A program made the translations under genes and the position numbers. A stretch of DNA of 64,000 nucleotides. Source: Microthyrium microscopicum (Eukaryota > Ascomycota > Dothideomycetes > Microthyriales > Microthyriaceae). Below, piece by piece: positions 1-10,389 of this stretch (the first letter of the stretch is position 1; each line of letters opens with the position of its first letter). The DNA lies in NCBI GenBank assembly GCA_010405405.1, contig MU004238.1, forward strand, positions 1,192,374 to 1,256,373, in the 5' to 3' direction. The notes under the pieces are model-generated. The model made no database searches. It had not been told where the DNA came from and was given only the letters and a program-made list of their open reading frames with translations.

Positions 1-547
1 CCGATTGGAGGACCCATGAACCACCCCAGGCTCATGCTCAGGTTGAGGTAGCCAAACACTTTCCCCAGGCACTGACTACCTACTTTGTCAACCACCAAGG
101 CGTAACCAACAGTGTAAACGATTCCACATGAGAGGCCTTGCAGTCCCCTGGAGAGAATTGTGACGGGCAAATTAGGAGTGAATGACACTAGTGCTGTACC
201 TAGAGCTTCGAAGAGAAGGCCCACGAGATACGGAGCACGTCGAGAGTGAATGCGGTCTGACAGGTATCCAAATATTACTTCTACGAATTAGCTTAAGCAG
301 CTTAGGGAAAGTTGATTTGCTCACAGCTTCCCAGGAGCATGGAGGCTCCGAAAGTGCCGAGCATCACTGCGTTCCATTTCTGAACCTCGTCCTCCGGGAC
401 TTTGAGTCGAGAAGTAAGAGCGAAGGGTAAAACAGGTATTGTGGAGCCATAGATAAAGAGATCGGTGAACATGGCTAGAGACACAACGATCATGGCGAAC
501 TGTGGCGATGCTCGCACATCGCGAGCGAACATGGTGGAATAGGTCAT
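1..547 (-). CDS. MFS transporter (DHA/VMAT-like), 5' part, runs off left edge
   Basis: This is a major facilitator superfamily antiporter-type transporter of the plasma or vacuolar membrane; the substrate is unknown. Exon 1 (547-325) starts at ATG and encodes a cytoplasmic tail and TM1 (AMFTDLFIYGSTIPVLPF). A 47-nt intron (324-278, donor GTGAGC) is followed by exon 2, which carries the MFS loop 2-3 signature GYLSDRIHSRRAP and then TM3-TM5, ending in a motif-C-like MSLGWFMGPPIG at the window edge. Reading frame is kept across the splice (LLGS-LIFGYL). About the first 165 residues are present; the C-terminal half lies outside. The family is secure; drug, polyamine or metabolite export cannot be told apart. 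Confidence 0.85.
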
Positions 548-3500
548 AGGTTGAGGAACGGAGATGCATGGAACAACTCATTATCAAGAAGATGGAGTGT
601 TGTAGGCAGATTGTTTCAGCATAATGGAAATTGGCAGTCTTCACTCAGCCTTTGGGGTAAGTGACTGGAATCTGGTGGGCAGTTATATCTCACATATCCA
701 TGGGGATTACTCGACTGTCTTACCTGTAAGGCTGTAACGACGCACAGTGAACAGGTAGAGTTTCCCACAAATCAAATCCAAAGTGACCTTCGGATCTCGG
801 ATAGTCGCTGTTGCCATCTCGAGAAGTAGTGAAACACCGTCTGGTGAGGATTGGAAGGTGCTCATCTTTCACTGTTGTAATGATGAGGAAGTCGCTTGTG
901 CCATCACCCTAGCAATGTCCCCTTTTCTCCTAATACGCTCATTGACTGCTTTTGTATCATGTGAGTTCATACAATAGTCTATACGTAGGTATACTATATA
1001 ATATATTTCAGAGAGTGCTTCAAGAGATAGGTAACTTTATAGTACTGGTCGTTCTCTGCATATTGCTGAACGTGAGGACTTTCAAATGGTTACTCGTAAA
1101 GTCCATGTGCCATCGGTCCAGGATAGGCGATAGCATGGTCTATAAGACGTAGATGAATATATCTTTGCTTAAGTAGCCTACTTTCAGTCAGCTTGTTGCG
1201 CATGACTACGATTTCTTCTTGGTCGCCGGCTCTATAGCAATCGAAACACTCCTGAGATGTATGTTCTTCGGAGCACTCTCCAGATACCTCTATTTGCGAT
1301 AGGGGCCTTATTGAAGCGATTGCTCTCCATCAAAGAAGGTCTCATATGTATTCAGTACCCTCGCAATGTACGAATCACAGTTTTTAGAAGTCGTATGATG
1401 GTCTTGTGCACAGAACTATCTACAATGTGCGCGCCAAGCGACCGTCGTTTGATTTTGACCCCAGAGACGCGGTGTAAGTCATGGAAGTCCTGGTTGATGG
1501 TCCAATTGATGGTCCGTAGTCGATACGTATTAGGACTTTGTGAAGGTTTAGTTCCAAGTCAGTGGATTGTACATGAATGATGGAGCGAGTCCAGTGACTT
1601 GGTTTGGGATGTAGTGATGTACCTCAGTACTTCCAGAGGTACGGCGAAGACCAAAATATATATAGGATGATCATAGATGTAGCCGACGGTACATCTAGAT
1701 GTAAGCTTGTTCTTGTAGGACCAATGCGGAGGTGGTGCCGTTCAACCGATCTCGCTTACTACGTGTTCATGATTCAACGAAGGACGGAAGCGCAAGTTCT
1801 GTACACCGTTGGCGCAAGCTCTGTACTTCGTTGCTCAAGTGTGTATACCCTTCATAAAGACACGACCAGATTGCACTCATAGACAATCGGCCCATCAACG
1901 TCTGGTACAATTACTCTCGTATCGTTCCTTCTGAATTTTTCAATTCTACAATCCACTAGTAGCATTTGGCAAGTGTCACCATTCGCAACCATTATAATGG
2001 GACTCAAGGATACCAATATCGGCCGATGCCTCTAAATGACAGCCAGATAGTTTACTGCCCTCATTCGTCTTTCGCTTTCTCCTTTCCAAGCATCCCAGAA
2101 GCCGTACTTGTTGGTGGGTAGTGTTATTCGAAAACAGTCCGACCATCTGAATCTGTTAGTATAATTTGGTCGACAGGGGTCAAGAGGATTTGAAATTAGC
2201 TATTACAGTCGACTTTTACAGGCGACTTGACATGGTGTCGCTGGATAGCAGTTTTTGAGGGCGGAATACCTCTCACAAGCAGCGAGCCATGCAATTGCTG
2301 TCTAGAAATATGTGTGGGAAATACCTACGAAGTTGTTTTTCCGAGTGGATCCGGATTTGGTCCTACCCAAAATGACGGTTTCTAATTGATAAACGGCCAG
2401 AACTATCTCGAAAGGTGACGGCGGTAGTATGAAACGGCATTCAGATGCAGTATGCTATTGCGCAAGTCGAACATATCGTCATAGTCACTATGATCTCTAT
2501 AGCCAGGACTCGATGCCACGAAATTCGGTTGGAGTTTTGGTCTGAAAGCCCTGTATCAAGTCTCTCCTATTGGTATTTTCGATCTGGGAATGCTTCAACG
2601 GGCTGCCAAAAGAGCTGCCTCAAGGAAAGCCGGCAAGTTTCCGTCTTGTCCAGTGTTCTGCAGATCATCCAAAGAGCACCGCACATGTTTACCATCCATC
2701 CCATGATGCATTTTTCCATCGCCATGGACGATTGAGATATTTGTCGTATGCGAATGATTCCTGACTCCATAGGTGATTCGCGTTCGGTTGTATGGCGATG
2801 CCATGGTTCCGGAATCTATGCTGAATGGGATCATCCTATCAAAGTTGCTGGCAGCCCACTCAAAATTACCAATTCCCCAGAACCTCAGAAACTCTTCTCG
2901 CTCTTGTTAAGCTCTGTACATGCACTGCGAAGAGCAATGATGAGATTTCAGGAGATGTCATGTGAGACGGCGGCATTTCGAGCTGGCAAGTAGCAAACCA
3001 AGGCCACTCAATTTCATGGTAAGCTTGTGGGCCGTGGCATAGCCAAGCTGATGAGACGAATTCACCTGCAGTGATGGTCCTCAACCCCCAATCGAAGATC
3101 ACAAGGCCAGCCAACAGCCCATTTTCCGGATTTGATGACATCTCGTCTTGGCTTGGCCGAGTCAAAGTAGCATATGCTGCTAGCGTCTATGCTGGCATCA
3201 ATGCTATCTACAAGCAGCTTTGCTCGAAAGACCGGTATGGAGATAAGAAATTCATGGTGTTGTACGTTCGGAGATCAAGTTATGCATCGAAAAAGCTTTG
3301 TAATGCGGTCCAGTCCCGAAAAGGAGATAGTTTCCTGATTAGGAAGATGCGGCTCCCGATTAGGCAAGTGCAGGGTAGGTTAAAGTTTCGGACTCAATGG
3401 GCTCCACTACTACTCGGCCGAATGTCAACGCACTCACCCTCAATGGTTTAGCTTCAAGAGCTAGCAAACCTTTCAGATATGACTTGGTCAACTGTTTTCT

Positions 3501-3835
3501 TGCGACTCCTTGACGTCCTTGCTGATTAAGTATTTCCAGCGACTTTCCAAAGTCTTCCATCGCACGTCAACACGTAGCGTCATGTAAGAGCCGGTTCACT
3601 GAACTAATTGCAAGCGCTGTTCAGCTTATCAGACCATAGCAAGCAACGTCATGACATGCACAATCAAAAATGCAGGGACGACCATGTGGGTTAAGCGGAT
3701 TAGCTTTGTTCTTTCCAAAGGTATAAGTACTGCTGTGCGCTGAACAACCGTATCGATGATGCTTCCGCAAACTACTCAACCTCCATTTACAACACCAAAT
3801 CCTGCCATTGTTGAAAGTTCATACCAACCACAACA
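548..3835. other. Gene-poor interval with no supported gene
   Basis: No reading frame here shows a recognisable domain, a good leader or convincing splice structure. Short open frames on both strands between about 2445 and 3450 overlap each other and match no family I know; they may be remnants of a decayed gene. An imperfect inverted repeat (arms 1554-1566 and 1590-1602, one mismatch) is present. The last 110 bp form the promoter of the alcohol dehydrogenase gene. Confidence 0.5.
3722..3727 (+). promoter_or_regulatory. TATA-like box of the alcohol dehydrogenase gene
   Basis: TATAAG lies about 110 bp upstream of the ATG at 3836. The leader between them is rich in C and A and ends in CACAACA just before the ATG, a typical fungal start context. 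No mapped transcript is available. Confidence 0.4.
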
Positions 3836-4840
3836 ATGACTTACACATTCAACATCTTCAAAGGCTCATCCGACGGCTCCATCCACGCCGCCCAAACCAC
3901 CCGCCCAGCCCTCCAAGCCGACCAAGTCCTCATCGAAATCACCGCCTCCGGACTCTGCGGCACCGACGAACACCAACGCCACAACGACATTGCCCTCGGC
4001 CACGAAGGTGTCGGCCGCGTAAAGGAGCTTGGTCCCAATGTCCGTGAACTCAAAGTCGGCGATCGCGTTGGCTGGGGCTACATCCACGGTTCCTGCGGTC
4101 ACTGTGAGCAATGCCTCACTGGTGCTGAAACTTTCTGCCCAGATCGACAGATGTATGGGCAAACGACGCTGGACCAGGGCAGTTTTGGTGACCACGCGAT
4201 ATGGAGCGAGTCGTTTTTGTTTCGCGTGCCGGATGGGATGAGCGATGAGGAAGCGGCGCCGATGATGTGTGGTGGTGCGACGGTGTTTAATGCGTTGCAT
4301 TATCATAATGTGCAGCCGACCCATCGGGTTGGTATCGTTGGTGTTGGTGGTTTGGGACATTTGGCGATTGGATTTGCGAGCAAGATGGGCTGTGATGTTG
4401 TGGTTTTCAGTGGGACTGATTCGAAAAGAGAGGAGGCGATGAAGCTTGGAGCCAGTGAGTTCTATGCCGTCAAGGGTGTAGAGGAATTGGATATCGGGAA
4501 GAAGATCGACTTCTTCCTGGTCACTGCGAGCGCGCAGGTGGATTGGGAGTTGTATTTGCCAATTCTCGCGCCTGGGGCAGTGGTGTTGCCATTGTCAGTC
4601 GCCGAAGGCAACTTTGTGATGCCCTATATGCCGATTATTCAAAAGGGATTGCGCATTCAGGGAAGTCTGGTTGCATCGCGATATGTCCATCAGCGCATGC
4701 TGCATTTTGCGGATCGGCATCATATTGCTCCTGTTCTTCAGAGATATCCTATGACGGAGGAGGGGATTACTCAGGCAATGAAAGACTTGAATGAGGGAAA
4801 AGTGCGCTATCGAGCGGTTCTTATCCCACAGAAAGCCTGA
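3836..4840 (+). CDS. Zinc-dependent alcohol dehydrogenase (MDR superfamily, CAD-like)
   Basis: This 334-residue, intronless medium-chain dehydrogenase/reductase probably oxidises or reduces alcohols and aldehydes with NAD(P)H in the cytosol. Motifs in order: catalytic-zinc cysteine and proton-relay residues in SGLCGTDEH (about residue 40), the zinc-ligand motif GHEGVG (about 60), structural-zinc cysteines in CGHCEQCLTGAETFC (about 85-100), catalytic-site cysteine in MMCGGATVF, and the Rossmann signature GIVGVGGLGHLA (about 170). Length is normal for the family (330-360). The first catalytic-domain segment is somewhat short. The start is the first ATG after a TATAAG-containing promoter. The overall layout resembles the cinnamyl-alcohol-dehydrogenase-like branch; the real substrate cannot be read from sequence. 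Confidence 0.93.
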   Translation: MTYTFNIFKGSSDGSIHAAQTTRPALQADQVLIEITASGLCGTDEHQRHNDIALGHEGVGRVKELGPNVRELKVGDRVGWGYIHGSCGHCEQCLTGAETFCPDRQMYGQTTLDQGSFGDHAIWSESFLFRVPDGMSDEEAAPMMCGGATVFNALHYHNVQPTHRVGIVGVGGLGHLAIGFASKMGCDVVVFSGTDSKREEAMKLGASEFYAVKGVEELDIGKKIDFFLVTASAQVDWELYLPILAPGAVVLPLSVAEGNFVMPYMPIIQKGLRIQGSLVASRYVHQRMLHFADRHHIAPVLQRYPMTEEGITQAMKDLNEGKVRYRAVLIPQKA

Positions 4841-6026
4841 GGTCAATGTGGTGGGAATGGCATGACTCTATGAGCTATGCATGGCCGTAGTCGCCGACGC
4901 ATTCTAATGATTCTATAAAGGAATATACTTATTTGCCAATCATGTCGTCTATTGTCCATTGTTCTACGTAAAGGATCCGATATCAGCATTCTCAGTTATG
5001 AACGACAGATAGCCGTCGCTCGTAGTTATGACCTGAATTTTGTCTCGGAGATGTCTCCGACATTGGCTTCGGTTGGAGCCTCAAAAGACTCCGTACTCCG
5101 TAGTGTTCACGAGATTGAAAAATGAAGATGGGCGGTTGCAGGAGCCAATTGTAAGTTGATGTACGAATTGGGAAGTGCTATCCTAGGCAAGCACTCGAAT
5201 GGATTTCTGGCGCATGATCAAGTGTCGAAAGGTTTGATTTGCAGGTCACTTGATGGCCTGGAAATCGTCTCACCGAGTGTGACGGCAAAAGTTCATGGCA
5301 AATCCAATCCTGGCAACAACCTATTCTCTTGACCAGACTCATTAGGTACTCGTTAATAGTATTGACATATTACATGTACTTCTCTGCAAGTCTTCATATG
5401 TAAGGTTCTCTGTACTATGTATGAAATGACGTTGGGATAGACGTGTTACTGAGACATACAGCGACCTCTGTAAATCAGTTGCAAAGGTCAAGCTAAGTGT
5501 TGGTCAATTCGGCCAAAACCCCCACGCTTGCCAGAGAGGACTCGCAGGTGTTGTGCATATTGTGCATATTGTGCATATTGTGCCTGTTCAAATGGTTGGC
5601 ATTTGGGGGAGAGTTGAGTCAACGAGTGGTGTTATTGGCGCGGCAAACGGCAAGACAGGGAAAGGGCCAACTAAAAGAGCGGGCCAGAGCCGCTGGGATT
5701 TAGTGGGGTACATTCCCTGCCAAAATCGCCTGCGGGCTTGCGTCTCTTGAGTCCTTCTCCGCCTTTGACTTTGCTTGCTTTGGGAAGGAACGGCAATTCA
5801 ACCACCACATCCTCCAAATACATCACCTTTACCGTATCTCCTTCCTCCATACATGAACGACCCCTCTCTACACCTCTGTTTTCTAGCGATTGTATGGTCT
5901 TGATCTACTGCCTCCCTCTGTCATAATCTCTTCGCCTACATTTTGCCAAACATTTACAATACTACATTTTTCACCCACATCATTCAAACCTCTCAGTTCT
6001 AACCGCCGTCCTTTGATAGCCATTTT
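4841..6026. other. Intergenic: ADH 3' flank and kinase promoter/leader
   Basis: No supported gene. It holds a short 9-bp tandem repeat (5551-5583) and a pyrimidine-rich stretch (about 5740-6010) that looks like the promoter and CT-rich 5' leader of the downstream kinase gene. Confidence 0.5.
5551..5583. repeat. 9-bp tandem repeat, about 3.7 units
   Basis: The unit TTGTGCATA is repeated about 3.7 times without change. It lies about 450 bp upstream of the kinase start codon. Confidence 0.8.
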
Positions 6027-8012
6027 ATGGCGCAAGAGCACTCCCAGAACCTTCCAAACAACAGTGCGCCCTCACCACCCTCAGATATACCCGACCTTGC
6101 CAAACCCCCGCATGGCTTCGCGCCCGAGAGCCTTGCCTTCATGGGCTTCGACGCTCCCACCATCGACACTGTCGTAGAAGAAGCTGTCGCTGACGACTCG
6201 GACAATACCAAGGACGGCGATGTCTCGGACCCCAATCAATCAGACCACGAAGCTGGACTTGTGATGCGTTCAGTTCATCACTCCCATCCCAACGAATCCG
6301 ACGTGTCGCGTTTGCGCGAGCAGCTACAGAATCGCGGAATGAGCATCAAATTTGATAATGTGGCCAAGACGGATGATGGGCTGGAGCACGAGTTGGAAAC
6401 TCCATTACCCAAGAAAGATACACCTTTAACGGAGAACTTTGAAGAGGATGCACGAGATCATCATTCAGAGCATACACATTACCACCATGACGGTCAACAC
6501 GGACAAGAACATGTGCAGTCACATCCACAGGGCATTGGGATACCCATGCGACCACGGCCGCGAAGACATAGTGAAACAGAGAAAGAAGATTTTGACGCAA
6601 TCACGGGCGCGCCACTACGTGGACCGGGAAGAGCGCGGTATCATCATGGGGAAATGCGTTATCCACTGGTACAAACCACTGTAGATGAACTCGCGCGTGA
6701 GAGAGGGTATGGAGAACCACCATCTTTAACTTCGGAGAGAACGGCATCACCAGTTTTGGAGGAGATACAAACACCTATAAATGGGAATGGAACAGTCATG
6801 TCGCCTGCTATCACAACCTCACCCATGGAATATCCACAGCCACAGGAGCAGACGAGTGCCTTTCCCACTCGCCGGTCTGTTTCGCAACGTAGTTTTGGAA
6901 GCCTAGGAAGTGTTGGCCGGCGACACACAGCAAAATCTAATGCATCTTCGCTTTCGTCGCCGGCTCGTTCCTTCCTAGCACAATGGCACCAACGGGATCA
7001 GGCTGTCAAGGAACCAGATCCAGATGAGGAAGGGTCAGAGATTGCTGGTACCGGCGCCAGCGGATATATTATAGGCCGTAAGATTGGATATGGTGGTTTC
7101 AGTGTCATCAAAGAAGTTACCACAATGGGCGAAAATCACGAGCAAGTCGTTTGCGCTGTCAAAATTGTTCGCAAGCAAATCAAGGGCAAATCAGATGCAG
7201 ACAACGAGCGCGTTCAAACTGATTTTGAGCGGGAAGTCGATGTCTGGCGCTACCTGAAGCATCGCTACATCCTGCCTTTAATCGCCGTGTACGATACACC
7301 ATTTGCCACTTTCTGCATCACCAAACTCAACAGTGGCGGCACTCTCTTTGATCTCATTCGCACACGCCGGAAAGAATCCTCATCTATTGCTGAGGCTGGT
7401 CTACCTGTCGCCCTCGCTCGTCGCTACATCTACCAACTCGGATCGGCAATACGATATCTCCACGAAGACGTACGTGCCGTCCATCGTGACATCAAGCCGG
7501 AAAACTGCCTTCTTGACATGAGCGCTCCCAATGCTTCTATCGAAGGTGGCAATGTTCTGCTTTGCGATTTCGGCATGGCTGACTTCATCCACAACGAACA
7601 TCGACAAACGTCCGACGCGCATGCTAATATCGGTCCTTCCCAGACGTCCACCAACATCCAAGGTAGTCTAGAATACACGGCTCCTGAGCTCATATCACAA
7701 TCGAGCCCAGTATATTCTGCCGCGGCCGATATATGGGCTTATGGCTGCGTTATGTACACTCTCCTCACAGGCCGAATGCCTTTTACACACGAATTCCAAC
7801 CTCGTCTTGTGCTAATGATCGAGACTGGTGCATACGATCGCGAAGCACTACAAACCTGTCCTGCTGTTTCCGAATCTGATGCTAGTGCCATCGACTTAGT
7901 AGAGAGATGCTTGACACTACATCCAGACGACCGCGCATCCATCGCAGAGGTTCTACAACATCCGTGGCTTCGTGGCTGCAAAGAGCTCTATGAGCCTTCT
8001 GATTTCGATTAG
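6027..8012 (+). CDS. Serine/threonine protein kinase with long disordered N-terminus
   Basis: A 661-residue, intronless protein kinase. Residues 1-340 are low-complexity (Ser, His and acidic rich, ending in a Ser-rich basic patch) and probably regulatory. The kinase domain begins near residue 343 with the glycine loop IGRKIGYGGFSVIKEV. It continues with the ATP-binding lysine in VCAVKIVRK, the catalytic loop VHRDIKPENCLL (about 484), the Mg-binding DFG in LLCDFGMADF (about 512), the APE motif in EYTAPELI, and subdomain IX ADIWAYGCVMYTLLTGRMPF. All catalytic residues are intact, so an active enzyme is expected. The layout, a long disordered tail then a CAMK-like or NPR/HAL5-like catalytic domain, is typical of fungal regulatory kinases; I cannot assign an orthologue. 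Confidence 0.93.
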   Translation: MAQEHSQNLPNNSAPSPPSDIPDLAKPPHGFAPESLAFMGFDAPTIDTVVEEAVADDSDNTKDGDVSDPNQSDHEAGLVMRSVHHSHPNESDVSRLREQLQNRGMSIKFDNVAKTDDGLEHELETPLPKKDTPLTENFEEDARDHHSEHTHYHHDGQHGQEHVQSHPQGIGIPMRPRPRRHSETEKEDFDAITGAPLRGPGRARYHHGEMRYPLVQTTVDELARERGYGEPPSLTSERTASPVLEEIQTPINGNGTVMSPAITTSPMEYPQPQEQTSAFPTRRSVSQRSFGSLGSVGRRHTAKSNASSLSSPARSFLAQWHQRDQAVKEPDPDEEGSEIAGTGASGYIIGRKIGYGGFSVIKEVTTMGENHEQVVCAVKIVRKQIKGKSDADNERVQTDFEREVDVWRYLKHRYILPLIAVYDTPFATFCITKLNSGGTLFDLIRTRRKESSSIAEAGLPVALARRYIYQLGSAIRYLHEDVRAVHRDIKPENCLLDMSAPNASIEGGNVLLCDFGMADFIHNEHRQTSDAHANIGPSQTSTNIQGSLEYTAPELISQSSPVYSAAADIWAYGCVMYTLLTGRMPFTHEFQPRLVLMIETGAYDREALQTCPAVSESDASAIDLVERCLTLHPDDRASIAEVLQHPWLRGCKELYEPSDFD

Positions 8013-9180
8013 CGTAGCCCGTTTTTCTTCTATCTTTTGCATCTGTATTTCCTTTCTGTTTATACCCCCTCCGCTTGCTTTTTTTTTATTCTTGTGTGCT
8101 CCTGGAGAGTCGTGGGTAGCGGACCCCGTTGTACTGTATGATATGTAGCGCATGGTTTTGGAGCGAGATGAATGATGACTGTTAGTAGCGCTTTGTTGAG
8201 GATACCCCTCTTGTGTATCAAAAGAGCGTCGAATCTTGAATTTTTAGCGCCAAATGTGGGCTCCAGCGCGGGGCGTTGTCTGGCTGTTTTGGTGGTACTA
8301 TGGATGATTATTATGAGGTCAAAAGCATCAATAGTTTATGAAAATGGCATTTCACCAATCTTCTCGTGACTGAAACATGTGCTTTGCGTTGGTCAAAATA
8401 ACTGCCTGGTCCGAATACGTGAGATTTTTGTTCAGCCTTGCCCTCAGCCTGATGGGTGCATATGCCATCTCTACCGCTTCTCTGACATACCAATGTGATA
8501 ATGAAAGAACCAAACTGGCTTATAAAAAATCAAACACGGGAGAAAGTTAGTTTACAGAACAAGGTTTTCCAAAATTCACAAGTATAAAATAACTGGGAAT
8601 GAAAGTCCCACAGTCACTGGTTGTTCTTCCCCTCATAAAAGGCTCCCAAAACGTAGACCTCATAGCCACAGAAACTTCGCTATCCTACCAAACCACTTGA
8701 ATACCTCCAAAAGTATGCCCAAGAAAATTGCAAAAAAGTTCACCACACATCTAAGTGGGGCTCTTAGATGTGTGGCTATGAAAACCAGGCGACCTGATTT
8801 TACGATGCAAACGGGGCTCGAACTGGGGTTGTTCGGCACGCTTTCGTTAGACTTGGGTTGGACTACTCCCTTATTTACGCATCGGGTTAGTGCTACCTGA
8901 CTCTTTCGAGATTCGACATCAGATATTAACCGTCAAGTGCGACCAGATTATCCTAAAAGGATATCAGTAAATCTCCAATGCTTTGAATATATACAGAAAA
9001 TGAAATGTCTGCACACAATGTTATTGAATTAATTGATTGGAGTTTCGTCCACGAAGGAGTAGAATCCTTTTTTTTTGTACTATAAACTTTACAATATTGG
9101 GTCAACGAAGACTTATGCTTATTGTTTCTTGGAAAAAGCTTGTAGTAATCTCCCGTCTAAGAAGGCTGATACTTGATATT
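8013..9180. other. Intergenic: no supported gene; contains a strong hairpin
   Basis: The first 150 bp look like the kinase 3' UTR (T-rich). The rest holds a perfect 13-bp inverted repeat (8743-8775) and, just downstream, a minus-strand sequence with a tRNA-like B box that does not fold as a tRNA. Short open frames here show no domain. Confidence 0.5.
8743..8775. repeat. Perfect 13-bp inverted repeat (hairpin, 7-nt loop)
   Basis: Arms CCACACATCTAAG (8743-8755) and CTTAGATGTGTGG (8763-8775) are exact reverse complements around a 7-nt loop. No T-tract follows. It lies in non-coding DNA. Confidence 0.8.
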
Positions 9181-10389
9181 CTACTTGAGATTTTCCAAAT
9201 CCCGCTGAAATTCAGCAAGCAATTCTCGAAATCTAGCAGCGTATACATATGTCCAGTTGCGGACTTGTTGTAAACTTCTCACCGTCTTCTGCACTTCGTG
9301 CTCATTAGGCACGTCTAGTACCAATCCTGCCCCAAGACCGACCATCAGTGCCTGCACTGCCTGTGCCGTTGTCTCGAGACCGGTCAACGAGCGAAGTTGC
9401 GACGCTGGGTGGTCTTCGCTCACCTCCAGAGAATCCATCATGGTCAGATCTGCCTGGTACACAATACTATGCTCTTGGCAAAAGGCACGAACTTCACGAT
9501 CGCCTTGATTCTGGGTGAAGGGCCGATTCATTACAGTTGATGGTTTGGTCATCGCGGTGGAATAGATGAGCCGTAAGGAGGCTATGTCCACGTCTGCCAG
9601 ACCAAGAAGAGGAAGTCCGTTGGAAGTATGAGACTCGATTGTTCGCCAAGCAGTGACTATTTGATCCGACGGCGTGTGGGATGAATTTGCTCGAAGATTC
9701 AAACAGTCAATTGAGACGCTTCCATGGCTCAGTCGAGCCTTCAGTGATGATTCGTGTACTGGAATGGCCACGTCCGTCTGCAACTGTGAAAATGTTAGTC
9801 AAAGCCTTGACAAGAAAAGTCATTATGTGGGGTGACGATGGCTGTGTTGTTATATTATCTAGAAATATCATTTAGTGTGTGTAGATCTACTCGCTTCCGT
9901 TGCAACGGTCCGTGCAACCGGATCTCTCTACATCACTGCGTATCTGCCTTGTGGGCTGTATTTCATATTCGGAGTCAATTCGCAAGGGACATGTTAGAAA
10001 CGTGGTGACAGGAAGCTAGCCGGACGTTACAAGTCCGAAGCATATATTTGTTCCTGGACTAAACGTATGACTTGCAGTAATCTCATAATGACGGGTATCG
10101 TCATCGTACCGGTTAATCATGGCAGGAAAGTAGTACAAATCCACGATGCGAAACAGAGACGCATGTTTTATGAAAGGTGTCTTACAAAATGCATGTTGTT
10201 TCCAGTCTTTAGTGCCTCACAGGCTGCCTTGCCTGACGGTTCGCGCAATGCCTCCATGTCTGTACAGAAGGCCCTTACACCAGCATCCAATGAAGCTTGA
10301 AGCAATCCTGGCAAGGTGCTGATTCTGACGATCAATGGAGGTCTGCCGGCAGATCGCAACAAGGTGCTTGTGAACCCTTGGAAGTTCAT
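9181..10389 (-). CDS. Aldo-keto reductase-like protein, catalytic residues not apparent
   Basis: Two exons (10389-10186 and 9783-9181) are joined across an unusually long 402-nt intron (donor GTAAGA, acceptor CACAG, branch-like GACTAAC), giving about 268 residues. The aldo-keto reductase fold is recognisable: an N-terminal LLQASLDAGVRAF (AKR 'A-DAGYRHID' region), a central FTQNQGDREVRAFCQEHSIVYQ (family pattern for strand 7 and 'FCKEHGI'), and QALMVGLGAGLVLDVPNEHEVQKTV (cofactor region). The positions expected for the catalytic Tyr (after the Asp in FCTDMEALREPSG) and His (in SIDCLNLRAN) hold other residues. It is therefore either a pseudo-enzyme or a decaying gene. The ATG at 10389 is chosen because the longer upstream frame has no earlier ATG. 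Family call is moderate; activity is doubtful. Confidence 0.6.

Noticed and set aside
8800-8885. tRNA-like sequence on the minus strand (B-box-like GTTCGAGCC, 80 nt between complementary ends)
   Set aside because: The acceptor ends pair partly, but the T stem does not pair and no A box is found, so it is not called as a tRNA.
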